Made by a program: the position numbers and the translations under genes. From contig JANWJZ010000023.1 of the NCBI GenBank assembly GCA_025451675.1, positions 1-64,000 on the forward strand: a stretch of DNA of 64,000 nucleotides, read 5' to 3'. The stretch's first letter is position 1. Each line of letters opens with the position of its first letter. A model generated the notes under the pieces. The model saw only the letters and a list, made by a program, of their open reading frames with translations, did no database searches and was not told the DNA's origin. Positions 53,637 through 62,773 of this stretch are shown piece after piece. This DNA is from Halanaerobiales bacterium. Its GTDB lineage: Bacteria > Bacillota > Halanaerobiia > Halanaerobiales > DTU029.

Positions 53637-55613
53637 ATGTTAAGGGAAATTGCTAATGTGGTGAGAGGGTTATCAGCAGATGCTGTAGAAAAAGCCAATT
53701 CCGGCCACCCTGGATTGCCGATTGGCTGTGCTGATATTGGAGCTCTACTGTATGGAGAAGTTATGAAATATGATCCGGAAATGCCAGACTGGCCAGACCG
53801 GGATCGTTTTATTCTATCAGCTGGCCATGGCTCCATGTTATTGTATTCTCTCCTGCATCTGGCAGGATTTAATGTCAGCCTTGATGACCTGAAAAATTTC
53901 CGCCAATTACATTCAAAGACACCTGGTCATCCTGAGTATGGTTATACTGAAGGTGTAGAGACAACCACCGGCCCGCTGGGCCAGGGTTTTGCCAATGCAG
54001 TAGGAATGGCCATTGCCGAGAAGATGCTGGCAGCAAGGTTTAATACTGCAGAAGATAAGATTGTAGATCATTATACATATGTATTAATGGGTGACGGCTG
54101 TATGATGGAAGGAGTAGTTGCTGAAGCAGCTTCACTGGCCGGCCACCTGGGATTAGAAAAATTAATTGCTATCTATGACGATAACGAGATATCCATTGAA
54201 GGAAGTACTGACCTGGCATTTACTGAAGATGTAGCAGCCAGATTTAGAGCCTATAACTGGCATGTGGTTGAGGGTGTAGATGGCCATGATTTTGATTCCC
54301 TGAGAAAGGCCATTGAAGAAGCCAAGAGTGTTACTGATAAACCATCCCTGATTGTTGCCAGAACTAAGATTGCCTATGGTGCTCCTACTAAAGAAGGATC
54401 AGCAGATGCTCACGGAGCTCCTTTAGGTAAGGAGGAAATCAGGGGTCTGAAGGAGAAAATCGGCCTACCTGTAGATGAGGAATTCTATGTTTCCGAAGAA
54501 GTAAAAGAGTTTTTTGCCAGACGGAAAGAAGAGTTAAAGAAAGTCAGGGAAGAATGGGAAGAGAAATTTAAGAGATGGGCTGAAAAGAATCCAGAGCTGA
54601 AAGAGGAATGGGATAATGCCTTTGAATTAAAGTTACCTGCCGATTTCCGTGGGAAAGTAATGGATTTTGATATCTCCAGCCCGATTGCTACCAGAGCAGC
54701 CAGTGGTAAGGTATTAAATGGTATTGCTGATCTGGTACAATACCTGGTTGGTGGTTCTGCAGACCTGGCCCCTTCAACCAAAACCTATCTGGATAAGTAT
54801 GGGGCCATTCAGAAAGATGATTTCTCAGGTCGTAATTTCCATTTTGGTATCCGTGAACATGCTATGGGTTCTATTGTTAATGGTATGATGGCTCACAAAG
54901 GATTCCGGCCTTTCTGCGCTACTTTCCTGGTCTTCTCCGATTATATGCGGCCAGCTGTGAGAATGGCAGCATTGATGAAACTGCCTGTAATCTTTGTCTT
55001 TACCCATGACTCTTTCTATGTCGGTGAAGACGGGCCTACCCATCAGCCAGTTGAACATGTGGAAGCTTTAAGGATTATACCAGGACTCAAGGTTTTCAGG
55101 CCCGCTGATGCAGAAGAGACCAAAGCAGCCTGGATTAAAGCAATGGAGAATACAGAAGGCCCCACTGCTTTAATCCTGACCAGACAGAACCTGCCCTTAC
55201 TTGGAGAAGGGAATGTACTGGACGGTGTTGATAAAGGTGCCTATGTAGTTAAGGCCAACGATAATCCTGATGTAGTATTGATGGCCAGTGGCAGTGAGGT
55301 TTCTCTCGCTCTGGAAACAGCTGAAATACTGGAAAGTAAGGGCAAGGCATGCCGCGTGGTATCTGTATTAGAGAGAAATGACTTTATAGCTCAGGGTAGA
55401 GATTACGTTGAAGAGCTTACCGGTAACTATGAGCAATTTAAGGTAGTACTGGAAGCAGGTACAGCTTCTGGCTGGTATAGTTTATTGGGCAAAAACTACC
55501 ACATAGTCAGTGTCGAGACCTTTGGTGAAAGCGGCCCGGCTGAAAAGGTTGCAGAATATCTCGGTTTCACTGCGGAAAAGATTGCTGCTGATATCCTGGA
55601 TAAATTAAATTAA
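53637..55613 (+). CDS. tkt: Transketolase
   Basis: 658 residues, a normal full-length enzyme. The thiamine-diphosphate motif starts GDGCMMEG near residue 147 and ends at IAIYDDNEIS near 180. The conserved substrate His block is SGHPGLPIGCAD near residues 22-33. The second half holds FGIREHAMG and HDSFYVGEDGPTHQPVE near 455-475. It moves two-carbon units between sugar phosphates in the non-oxidative pentose phosphate pathway. The ATG at 53637 follows AGGAGG; a GTG just before it is a less likely start. It is a monocistronic unit with a terminator. Confidence 0.97.
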   Translation: MLREIANVVRGLSADAVEKANSGHPGLPIGCADIGALLYGEVMKYDPEMPDWPDRDRFILSAGHGSMLLYSLLHLAGFNVSLDDLKNFRQLHSKTPGHPEYGYTEGVETTTGPLGQGFANAVGMAIAEKMLAARFNTAEDKIVDHYTYVLMGDGCMMEGVVAEAASLAGHLGLEKLIAIYDDNEISIEGSTDLAFTEDVAARFRAYNWHVVEGVDGHDFDSLRKAIEEAKSVTDKPSLIVARTKIAYGAPTKEGSADAHGAPLGKEEIRGLKEKIGLPVDEEFYVSEEVKEFFARRKEELKKVREEWEEKFKRWAEKNPELKEEWDNAFELKLPADFRGKVMDFDISSPIATRAASGKVLNGIADLVQYLVGGSADLAPSTKTYLDKYGAIQKDDFSGRNFHFGIREHAMGSIVNGMMAHKGFRPFCATFLVFSDYMRPAVRMAALMKLPVIFVFTHDSFYVGEDGPTHQPVEHVEALRIIPGLKVFRPADAEETKAAWIKAMENTEGPTALILTRQNLPLLGEGNVLDGVDKGAYVVKANDNPDVVLMASGSEVSLALETAEILESKGKACRVVSVLERNDFIAQGRDYVEELTGNYEQFKVVLEAGTASGWYSLLGKNYHIVSVETFGESGPAEKVAEYLGFTAEKIAADILDKLN

Positions 55614-55641
55614 AGAAATAATGAACTGAAGTGAGGATAGA

Positions 55642-55682
55642 AAAGATGACCTCCAGATGAAGAGGGGGTCATCTTTACTATT
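55642..55682 (+). terminator. Intrinsic terminator after tkt
   Basis: A perfect 10-bp stem AAAGATGACC / GGTCATCTTT with a 15-base loop, followed by ACTATTAT. The rest of the 312-bp gap before the FtsA-like gene holds an extended -10 (TGATATAAT at 55741-55749) without a good -35, and nothing else that I recognise. Confidence 0.7.
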
Positions 55683-55925
55683 ATCTGGTAATAAACCTGT
55701 TGAATATTTAATTTCTTGAATTAAAAAGAAAAATGTAATATGATATAATTGATAATAATTACTATTCTGTATGGAGTTTAATCATTATTCTATGACAATA
55801 GGACTAAATTTATCCTGCCCCATTTACTGCCTTACTGGAAATAGATTATAATGGAACAGGGAAGGAAATTTTTGATTGTAGTCGAATAATGTATTTAAAG
55901 CTAATTATCCTGGAGGTTTTATTAG

Positions 55926-58100
55926 ATGAGATCGCAGGGGGACTTAATCTTTACATTGGATATAGGTACCAGGACTGTAGTCGGCTTGGTGATGAGATAC
56001 AGTAATGGTATATATGAAATACTGGCTTCTGATGTGGCTGAACATGAGGAAAGGGCCATGCTGGATGGCCAGATTCATAATGTTAATCTGGTTGTTAAAC
56101 AGGTTAATAGAGTTAAGAATAAACTGGAGGAAACCCTTGCTGTAAAACTTGAAAGAGTGGCAATTGCAGCAGCAGGGCGGGCCCTGAAAACTGTTGACAC
56201 TGAAGATTCCCTTGAATTTACAGAGAAAAGATTAATTACTGAAGATGATATCAGGTCACTGGAATTCAGTGCTATTCAGAAAGCCAGGAGTGAGTTGCTG
56301 AGAACAGGTAGTGAAAGTGCTATTCCCCAGGATTTTCATTTTGTTGGTTATAGTGTAAAGGAATACGAACTGGACGGTATATATATTCAGAATCTGGAAG
56401 GCCATCAGGGTAAACATTTAAAGGTCAAAATTGTCGCGACCTTCCTGCCAAGGGTCGTAGTGGATTCATTATTATCAGTAGTCAATAAAGCTGGTTTGCA
56501 GGTTGATTATCTCACTCTGGAACCAATCGCAGCAGCAAATCTGGTTATTCCAAGGGATATGTACAACTTTAATCTTGCCCTGGTAGATATCGGTGCCGGT
56601 ACATCAGATATTGCTTTGACCAAAGGCGGTGCCATATTTGCCTATTCCATGGTACCAGTAGCGGGTGATGAGATTACTGAAGCTATAGCAGAACATTATC
56701 TTCTGGATTATAATACGGGCGAGAGGGTAAAGCGCAGCCTTCTAGCCGGCCAGGAAATCAGGGTTCATAATATATTGAGCCAGGAAGTTTTTATAACACC
56801 TGACGAGGCTTTCCGGGTTATTGAACCTGTGGTACAGAGCCTGGCTGCCCAGATCAGTGAAGCCATCCTGATGTTAAATAATAGGACTCCCCAGGCTGTT
56901 ATCTGTATCGGTGGTGGCAGTTTAACCCCTAATTTATTAGAAGGGATAGCGGAATATTTAAGCTTGCCTCAGGATAGGGTGGGAATAAAGCAATATAATG
57001 ATATAAAAGTAATTCAGGGAGAGATTTCTGGAATTAATCCTGCCCAGGCCAGTACCCCTATCGGTATAGCTGTTTCTGCCCATGAGAATAAGGGTAAAGC
57101 CCATTTCCTTGATGTTAATGTTAATGGTCATAAATATCAAATTTTTACAGTAAACCGGGGGACTGTTGCCGATGCCCTCATGGCTGCAGGAATCGATTTG
57201 CGGGAAGTTACCGGTTTGCCCGGAAGGGGCATAACCTGTACAGTCAATGGAGAATTAAGGATTATTAGAGGTGAACTGGGAGAACCGGGCCAGATTATCA
57301 TTAATGGTGAAAAGGCCGGCCTGGATACAGAGATTAAATCCGGTGATGTAATTGAAGTAGTTTCTGGCAGTAGGGGGAAAGATGCCAGAGGAGTTATAGG
57401 TGATCTTGTCCCGGAGCTGACTACATATAATATTAGAATAAATGGGGAATATGTCCTGGTCAGGCCGGAGATTTACCAGAATAATCTGCTGGTTGATAGG
57501 GGAACCCCCATCATAGATGGTGCTGAAATTAGATATGACAAATTTGAGACAATCGGACAGGTCATAGCCAAAATTTATAGTTTAAACCCAGCAGGGCTGA
57601 GAAACAATTTTATTTCATATAAGATCAACAATGAGGTAAGGTATATCCCCCAGGATGAATTACTTGTCCTTGTAGATAATAAGCCCATCGATTTGAACAT
57701 GCCTGTAGATGAAAGCCTGGAGTATACTGTGCTGAAGGGGGAAAAAAAGACATTTACCATTAAAGACATAATGGATGCCAGTTTAAATGATAGTATTGAA
57801 ATTATATTTAATGGCAGCAGGCTGAATATCCCCACCAGAGGAAAGCTTTATTGTAATGGTGAAGAAATACTGGATGATAAACAGATTAAGCATGGCGATG
57901 AGTTTGAGTATAAAGAAAAGACCATTACTGTACGTTCTGTTTTTGAATATATAAATTACAAGGTAACACCTTTTTTAAATACCTTTACCTTAACCGTTAA
58001 TGGAGAGGAAGCCAGCCTGGATGATTATTTAAAAGACGGCGATAGACTGGAGTTGACCTATCGAGGGGCCAACAAATACATGAAGAAGGAGAATCTATGA
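55926..58100 (+). CDS. Large FtsA-like actin-fold ATPase with C-terminal repeat extension
   Basis: 724 residues, against about 400-440 for classical FtsA. The first 400 are actin-like: phosphate-1 loop FTLDIGTRTVVGLV near 9-22, an SHS2-like insertion near 80-170, phosphate-2 LVDIGAGTSDIAL near 219-231 and adenosine loop CIGGGSLTPNL near 325-335. From about 410 comes a mostly beta region of about 310 residues in repeated units, each with a NGE/NGH/NGS turn and a GDxxE/GDRLE ending, resembling small beta-grasp or ubiquitin-like folds. There is no amphipathic FtsA membrane tail. FtsA links FtsZ to the membrane; here the partner is unknown and no ftsZ is nearby. It overlaps the next gene (ATGA). 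Confidence 0.8.
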   Translation: MRSQGDLIFTLDIGTRTVVGLVMRYSNGIYEILASDVAEHEERAMLDGQIHNVNLVVKQVNRVKNKLEETLAVKLERVAIAAAGRALKTVDTEDSLEFTEKRLITEDDIRSLEFSAIQKARSELLRTGSESAIPQDFHFVGYSVKEYELDGIYIQNLEGHQGKHLKVKIVATFLPRVVVDSLLSVVNKAGLQVDYLTLEPIAAANLVIPRDMYNFNLALVDIGAGTSDIALTKGGAIFAYSMVPVAGDEITEAIAEHYLLDYNTGERVKRSLLAGQEIRVHNILSQEVFITPDEAFRVIEPVVQSLAAQISEAILMLNNRTPQAVICIGGGSLTPNLLEGIAEYLSLPQDRVGIKQYNDIKVIQGEISGINPAQASTPIGIAVSAHENKGKAHFLDVNVNGHKYQIFTVNRGTVADALMAAGIDLREVTGLPGRGITCTVNGELRIIRGELGEPGQIIINGEKAGLDTEIKSGDVIEVVSGSRGKDARGVIGDLVPELTTYNIRINGEYVLVRPEIYQNNLLVDRGTPIIDGAEIRYDKFETIGQVIAKIYSLNPAGLRNNFISYKINNEVRYIPQDELLVLVDNKPIDLNMPVDESLEYTVLKGEKKTFTIKDIMDASLNDSIEIIFNGSRLNIPTRGKLYCNGEEILDDKQIKHGDEFEYKEKTITVRSVFEYINYKVTPFLNTFTLTVNGEEASLDDYLKDGDRLELTYRGANKYMKKENL

Positions 58101-58684
58101 AAATCTTATTGATAGCTGATAAGGAACATAAGGCTTTATATGATTTTTTTGATAGGGAAAGATGGGAGGATATAGATTTGATTCTCTCAGCAGGTGATTT
58201 GAAACCTGCTTATTTGCGCTTTCTGGTTACCATGATTAATAAACCCTTATTCTATGTTAGGGGTAATCATGATCAGAATTATACCAAGGATCCTCCCCAC
58301 GGTTGTGTGGATATTCATGGCAAGATTGTAGAATTTCAAGGCCTGAGGATTCTGGGGCTGGAAGGTTCCAGCTGGTATAATGGCAAGGGAGTTCAATATA
58401 CAGAAAGACAGATGTGGCGGAAAGTTATAAAACTCTGGCCCAGGCTTAAATTTGGTAACGGGATAGATATCATTTTAACCCACAACCCGGCTTTCGGGCT
58501 TAATGATGGAAAAGGCCATGCCCACCGGGGTTTTAAGTCTTTCCGTTATCTCATTGATACCTTTTCACCACGCTATTTCATTCATGGGCACCAACACCTA
58601 TCCTACGCCATGCGCAACCGTATAATCCAATATAAAGATACGCAGATTATAAATGCCTATGAGTATTATGTGCTGGAAATCTGA
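58097..58684 (+). CDS. Calcineurin-like metallophosphoesterase
   Basis: 195 residues. Motifs in order: ILLIADKEH near 3-11 (the usual D-x-H is D-K-E-H), LSAGDLKP near 32-39, RGNHDQN near 55-61, ILTHNPAFG near 128 and HGHQHLS near 160. All metal ligands other than the altered first motif seem kept. The substrate could be a nucleotide, phosphoprotein or phospholipid. It starts inside the FtsA-like gene and the following nucleotidyltransferase frame is open inside its 3' end, so the three genes are one operon. Confidence 0.83.
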   Translation: MKILLIADKEHKALYDFFDRERWEDIDLILSAGDLKPAYLRFLVTMINKPLFYVRGNHDQNYTKDPPHGCVDIHGKIVEFQGLRILGLEGSSWYNGKGVQYTERQMWRKVIKLWPRLKFGNGIDIILTHNPAFGLNDGKGHAHRGFKSFRYLIDTFSPRYFIHGHQHLSYAMRNRIIQYKDTQIINAYEYYVLEI

Positions 58685-58691
58685 AATTGAG

Positions 58692-60080
58692 GTGCATTTG
58701 GAATTGTTGAAAGGATGGGATTGTTTAAAAATACTTGCTGAGTTAGTGAAGGAGGAAAAGCTTGAGGCCTATCTGGTAGGCGGGGCTTTACGGGATATAT
58801 TCCTTGGCAAAAATAATGTTGATCTTGATATCGTTTTAAGAAAGCGGGTAGCTGAAATAGCCCGCTATTTTGCTGAAAAAATAAAAGGTAGTTTTGTAAC
58901 ACTGGATGATAAACATAAAATATACCGGGTAATAGGAAAGGATATCTTTTTTGATTTTACTGCTATGAAGGGAGACAGCATCCTGGAGGACCTCTCCAGA
59001 AGGGATTTTACCATTAATGCCATGGCTTTTCCTATATGTTCAGGCGATAATTTTTCCGGTTTCCTGGATTTGCAAAAAGTGATAGACCCCCTTGGCGGCT
59101 TGAGGGATTTAAAGGATAAAAAAATCAGGGTAACAAATGAAAGGGTTTTTATAGATGATCCTCTCCGTTTGTGGAGGGCTTTCCGTTTTGCAACAGAGGG
59201 TTTTGTGATAGAGGAAAAGACAAGGGAATTGATCTCAGAAAACAGTATGCTGGCAGGGCAGGTGGCCCGGGAGAGGATAAAAGAGGAATTAATGAAGATA
59301 TTGCAAAAAAAGGATAGTGCAAAGATCATCAGGGAAATGGAGGAAGAGGGCCTGTTTTCCAGTATTATCCCTGAGATAAAACAAATGAAAGAAACAGGGG
59401 AAAATAAATATCACCATGAAGATGCCTGGAACCATTCCCTGCAGGTTTTGAATGCCTTGGAGGAGATACTGGAGGATGGCAGGTATAATAAATATGTGGC
59501 CATTGAACAGCATCCTCTACTTAAGTTTACAGCTCTCCTGCATGATATAGGGAAGATCAATAGCAGGATTGTAAGGGGAGGCCAGGTTCATTATTATGGC
59601 CATGAGAATGCAGGGGTTAAAATCCTTAAACCTATTCTTAAAGGATTAAGATTCAGCGGGAAAGAGGTCTCTTTTGTTTGTGGGGTGGTCCGTTTCCATA
59701 TGCGGCCTTTTTACCTTTATACAGCAGAGAAACTGAGCAAAAAAGGAATCCTGCGTTTTTTCCGCCAGGGGGATGCACTGGTACCGGCAATCCTGATTCA
59801 TTCCCTGGCAGATAAGTTAGCTAATATGCGGAGCAATAAGCGCAGTGCTGAAATTCCTCTTTATATTGCCTTTATTGATGAACTTTTTACAAAATATGAG
59901 GATTTTCTGGAAAGGACAGAGCTTCTTTACCTGAATGGAAGAGATATCATAGCTATTACCGGCCTTCCTGAGGGTCCCCGTATTGGTGAGCTGTTAAATG
60001 AGTTAATTATTGCCCAGGCAAATGGAGAGGTGAATAACCGTAATGAGGCAATTGCCTATATTAAAAGTATAAGTGATTGA
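58692..60080 (+). CDS. CCA-adding-type tRNA nucleotidyltransferase with HD domain
   Basis: About 463 residues. The nucleotidyltransferase core has LVGGALRDIFLG near residue 27 and the metal pair DLDIV near 43. The RRDFTINAMAF motif lies near 114-124 and the DPLRLWRAFRFA motif near 156-167. A helical RNA-binding part follows, then an HD phosphohydrolase domain with HHEDAWNHSLQV and ALLHDIGK near 240-290. This suits class II CCA-adding enzymes or a poly(A) polymerase relative. The start is unsure: GTG at 58692 or TTG at 58698 or 58704 (after GAGGTG); codons before 58692 lack a ribosome site. The 3' end overlaps the convergent YuiD gene by 20 bases. Confidence 0.9.
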   Translation: MHLELLKGWDCLKILAELVKEEKLEAYLVGGALRDIFLGKNNVDLDIVLRKRVAEIARYFAEKIKGSFVTLDDKHKIYRVIGKDIFFDFTAMKGDSILEDLSRRDFTINAMAFPICSGDNFSGFLDLQKVIDPLGGLRDLKDKKIRVTNERVFIDDPLRLWRAFRFATEGFVIEEKTRELISENSMLAGQVARERIKEELMKILQKKDSAKIIREMEEEGLFSSIIPEIKQMKETGENKYHHEDAWNHSLQVLNALEEILEDGRYNKYVAIEQHPLLKFTALLHDIGKINSRIVRGGQVHYYGHENAGVKILKPILKGLRFSGKEVSFVCGVVRFHMRPFYLYTAEKLSKKGILRFFRQGDALVPAILIHSLADKLANMRSNKRSAEIPLYIAFIDELFTKYEDFLERTELLYLNGRDIIAITGLPEGPRIGELLNELIIAQANGEVNNRNEAIAYIKSISD

Positions 60081-60495
60081 GCAAAGCGATCAGTATACCC
60101 AGTAAAGTCCCTACAAGTACTTCTATCGGTGTATGTCCAATCAGTTCCTTTAAATCCTTGATGATTAATTCTTTATCAGCACTTCTATTCAATTGTTTAA
60201 GGTCAAGGTTTCTGATGATTTTATTTAAAACATTGGCCTGTTCACCAACTGCCCTTCTTACACCGCCGGCATCATAGATTATTATCAATGAAAAGACAGC
60301 AACGATGGCAAAAAGATCTGATCTAAAACCATATCTGAGGCCGATGGAAGTGCTCAAGGTGGAAACAAAGGCCGCATGTGAACTGGGCATTCCTCCTGAA
60401 CCTATAACCCGGCTGAAATTAAAGGGATATACTGTGAAAATCTTCAATACCTGGGTTATAAACAAAGATAGTAAAGATATAGCCAATATACCCAT
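60061..60495 (-). CDS. YuiD-like divergent PAP2 family membrane protein (DUF212)
   Basis: About 144 residues with four helices. The DUF212 signature is GSGGMPSSHAAFVSTLSTSIG near residues 28-48, which keeps the acid-phosphatase-like SSHAA. Later DAGGVRRAVGEQANVLNKI and the end block GHTPIEVLVGTLLGI are typical. The family is a shortened relative of PAP2 lipid phosphatases. The ATG at 60495 follows AAAGGAGGG on the minus strand; an upstream ATG at 60531 is a less likely start. Convergent with the nucleotidyltransferase gene and overlapping it by 20 bases, so antisense transcription is possible. Confidence 0.83.
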   Translation of the reverse strand: MGILAISLLSLFITQVLKIFTVYPFNFSRVIGSGGMPSSHAAFVSTLSTSIGLRYGFRSDLFAIVAVFSLIIIYDAGGVRRAVGEQANVLNKIIRNLDLKQLNRSADKELIIKDLKELIGHTPIEVLVGTLLGILIALLNHLYF

Positions 60496-60726
60496 GGGTC
60501 CCTGCCCTCCTTTCGGATTGTTTTCCGGCATGGATTTATATTTATTTTATGGAAGTATCTTTGTGATATACTTATAAGTAAAGATATGCCAGTTTCCTGT
60601 GTTAATAAAGAAGAAATTTGCCTTCAGTATGGAACAGCGCAAAATTATTTTATATAATATTAGTGCTATATGCAAGTATTACTTAATAAATATTTACTGG
60701 ATTATCTGGAAAAGGAGAGAGTAGAG

Positions 60727-62067
60727 ATGGATCCATATCAATATATCAATAGTTTTGCCCGATTTGGCAGGAAAAAAGGTTATAAGCCTGGACATGAGAG
60801 GATAAATGCACTGTTGGAAACCTTTTCCCACCCGGAAAATAAAATGAAGATTATCCATGTAGCCGGCAGTAATGGAAAGGGTTCAACAGTAACCTATCTG
60901 AAAAATATTTATAAAGAGGCAGGTTATAAGGTAGGTACATATACTTCTCCCCATTTGATTGAATTTAACGAAAGGATAGAGATGAACGGCAGGAAGATCA
61001 GTACTGAAGAATTGGAGGAACTGGTAGATAAGCTTAAACCTGTGGTAGAAAAAATAAAAGATAATGGGCCGGGTGAACCAACTTTTTTTGAACTGGTTAC
61101 AGCTATGGCTTTTATCTATTTCTACCAGGAAAAGGTGGATCTCCTTATTCTGGAAACTGGATTAGGCGGGCTGCTGGATGCCACCAATATTGTCAAAAAA
61201 CCACTGGCCAGTGTAATTACCGGTGTTAGCCTGGAGCATACCGATATTCTGGGGAATTCTATCCAGGATATTGCCAGGGAGAAAGCTGGCATAATTAAAG
61301 AAGGGACTCCTGTTGTAACAGGTGTACAGGATAGGGATGCCCTGGCGGTGATTGAAAAAATAAGTGCAGAAAAAAATAGCAAACTGATTAATATAAATGA
61401 CAGGTATAGTTATGAGCTTAAAGAAAGTAAACTTGAAGGACAGAGCTTTTTACTGAGGCATCGAGAAGGGGACCATGAAGTAAGCCAGCAGGAACTAATT
61501 CCGGAAGGCGAATACAGGACAGGAATGATTGGCAGTTTCCAGGTAAGAAATGCTGTGCTGGCCATGGAAGTAGTCAGGCTTCTCCAGGAAGAACTTCCTG
61601 TTAGCGGGGAGGCTTTACAGGAAGGTTTATTGAAGGCCTATATACCAGGCCGGATGGAGTTAATCAGGAAAGAACCTCTACTACTGGTGGATGGTGCCCA
61701 TAATACTGAGGGAATGGAAAACTTCGTTTCTTCCCTTCTTACATTTAAGAAAGGGGGAGCAATAAACAATAATGGAAGATTATATATTATTCTGTCTGTA
61801 CTGGATGATAAGGATTTGAACAATATGTTGAAGGCTTTAAGCCAGCTGAAAGAGTTTGAGTTAATCATCTCTGAAAACAGTAATGAGAGGGCTCTTTCTG
61901 CCGATGTAATAGAGGAAAAGGCCAGGTTGCTGGGCATAAAGAGCAAGATTTTAAAACCACTGGAAGCGGCCCTAAAGGAGGCCTTGCATAGTGCAAGTAA
62001 AGAAGACCTTATCTGTGTAGTTGGTTCCTTATATAATGTGGCAGAAATTAAAAGGTTCCTGAAATAA
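60727..62067 (+). CDS. folC: Folylpolyglutamate synthase/dihydrofolate synthase
   Basis: 446 residues from the ATG at 60727, which follows AAGGAGAG; an upstream ATG at 60670 has no ribosome site. The P-loop is HVAGSNGKGST near 46-56, followed by TYTSPHLIEFNERI near 75-88. The Mur-ligase central part has LETGLGGLLDATNI near 142-155 and the ATP-site HNTEG near 322. It adds glutamate to folates and may also make dihydrofolate. It is likely cotranscribed with the following SPOR-domain gene (72 bp). Confidence 0.95.
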   Translation: MDPYQYINSFARFGRKKGYKPGHERINALLETFSHPENKMKIIHVAGSNGKGSTVTYLKNIYKEAGYKVGTYTSPHLIEFNERIEMNGRKISTEELEELVDKLKPVVEKIKDNGPGEPTFFELVTAMAFIYFYQEKVDLLILETGLGGLLDATNIVKKPLASVITGVSLEHTDILGNSIQDIAREKAGIIKEGTPVVTGVQDRDALAVIEKISAEKNSKLININDRYSYELKESKLEGQSFLLRHREGDHEVSQQELIPEGEYRTGMIGSFQVRNAVLAMEVVRLLQEELPVSGEALQEGLLKAYIPGRMELIRKEPLLLVDGAHNTEGMENFVSSLLTFKKGGAINNNGRLYIILSVLDDKDLNNMLKALSQLKEFELIISENSNERALSADVIEEKARLLGIKSKILKPLEAALKEALHSASKEDLICVVGSLYNVAEIKRFLK

Positions 62068-62139
62068 AAAAATAAAATCAGGCAGGTATAAATTAATATC
62101 CTCTTACATATTTAGTAATTAGAAGGGAGTGAAGGGAAA

Positions 62140-62640
62140 ATGGACCAGAGTAATAGTATGTCTTTAAAGGTTCTGGTGATAGTATTAGCATTATTTGCCT
62201 TATTGGTGGGATATCTAATGGGTAACTGGATTATTCAACTGGTAACGGGGGAAAGCCCCAATACAGGCCGTCTGGCAAAAACCGGTAATAAGGTAGTGGA
62301 AGAGGAGATTATCCTGAAAGATGAAGAGGTTGAAAGCAGTATATCAAATAAATATTCTCTGAATCTGTCTTCTGGCCAGGAAAGAAATATCCCTCAAAAT
62401 AGTCAGGAAAAGCAGGATGTGAGTAGAGAGGTTTTTGTAATCCAGGTTGGTGCCTTTAATAACCGGAAAAATGCGGAAGCTTTGAGTCAGGAATTGGCAA
62501 GTAAAGGTTTTCAGACCTTTATAGCTGATGAAAGTATCCCCTATAAAGTTCAGATTGGAGCCTTTAAAGACCGCAAAGAGGCAGAAGAGGTCGAAAAAGA
62601 GGTCAAGGCTCTTGGCTATGAGGCCTTTATAACCCACTGA
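62140..62640 (+). CDS. SPOR-domain protein with N-terminal membrane anchor
   Basis: 166 residues. One membrane helix lies near residues 9-35 (VLVIVLALFALLVGYLMGNW). A polar, low-complexity linker reaches about 95, and a C-terminal SPOR domain (about 97-166) has the repeated FVIQVGAFNNRKNAEAL and KVQIGAFKDRKEAEEV motifs. SPOR domains bind denuded glycan at division septa, so the protein probably works in cell division or cortex-type wall processing. The terminator overlaps its stop codon. Confidence 0.88.
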   Translation: MDQSNSMSLKVLVIVLALFALLVGYLMGNWIIQLVTGESPNTGRLAKTGNKVVEEEIILKDEEVESSISNKYSLNLSSGQERNIPQNSQEKQDVSREVFVIQVGAFNNRKNAEALSQELASKGFQTFIADESIPYKVQIGAFKDRKEAEEVEKEVKALGYEAFITH

Positions 62641-62657
62641 GTAGTGGGCTTTTTTTT
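62633..62657 (+). terminator. Intrinsic terminator after the SPOR-domain gene
   Basis: CCCACT (62633-62638) / AGTGGG (62643-62648) with a 4-base loop, followed by C and T8. The stem includes the stop codon. Confidence 0.88.
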
Positions 62658-62714
62658 GCTTGTTTTTGCCCCTTACATATATTATAATAAGTTATAGTTA
62701 TTGTTTTTATTTTC

Positions 62715-62730
62715 GACAAATAAATTTGTC
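62715..62730. promoter_or_regulatory. Perfect palindrome upstream of rnfC, candidate operator
   Basis: GACAAAT, AA, ATTTGTC is a 16-bp perfect palindrome 44 bp before the rnfC start. It does not match the Rex or CcpA consensus. The area lacks a clear -35/-10 pair but contains TAGATAAAATTG. Confidence 0.4.
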
Positions 62731-62773
62731 ATTTTAGATAAAATTGTATTTAAAATAAAGAGGGGTGAAAGCG

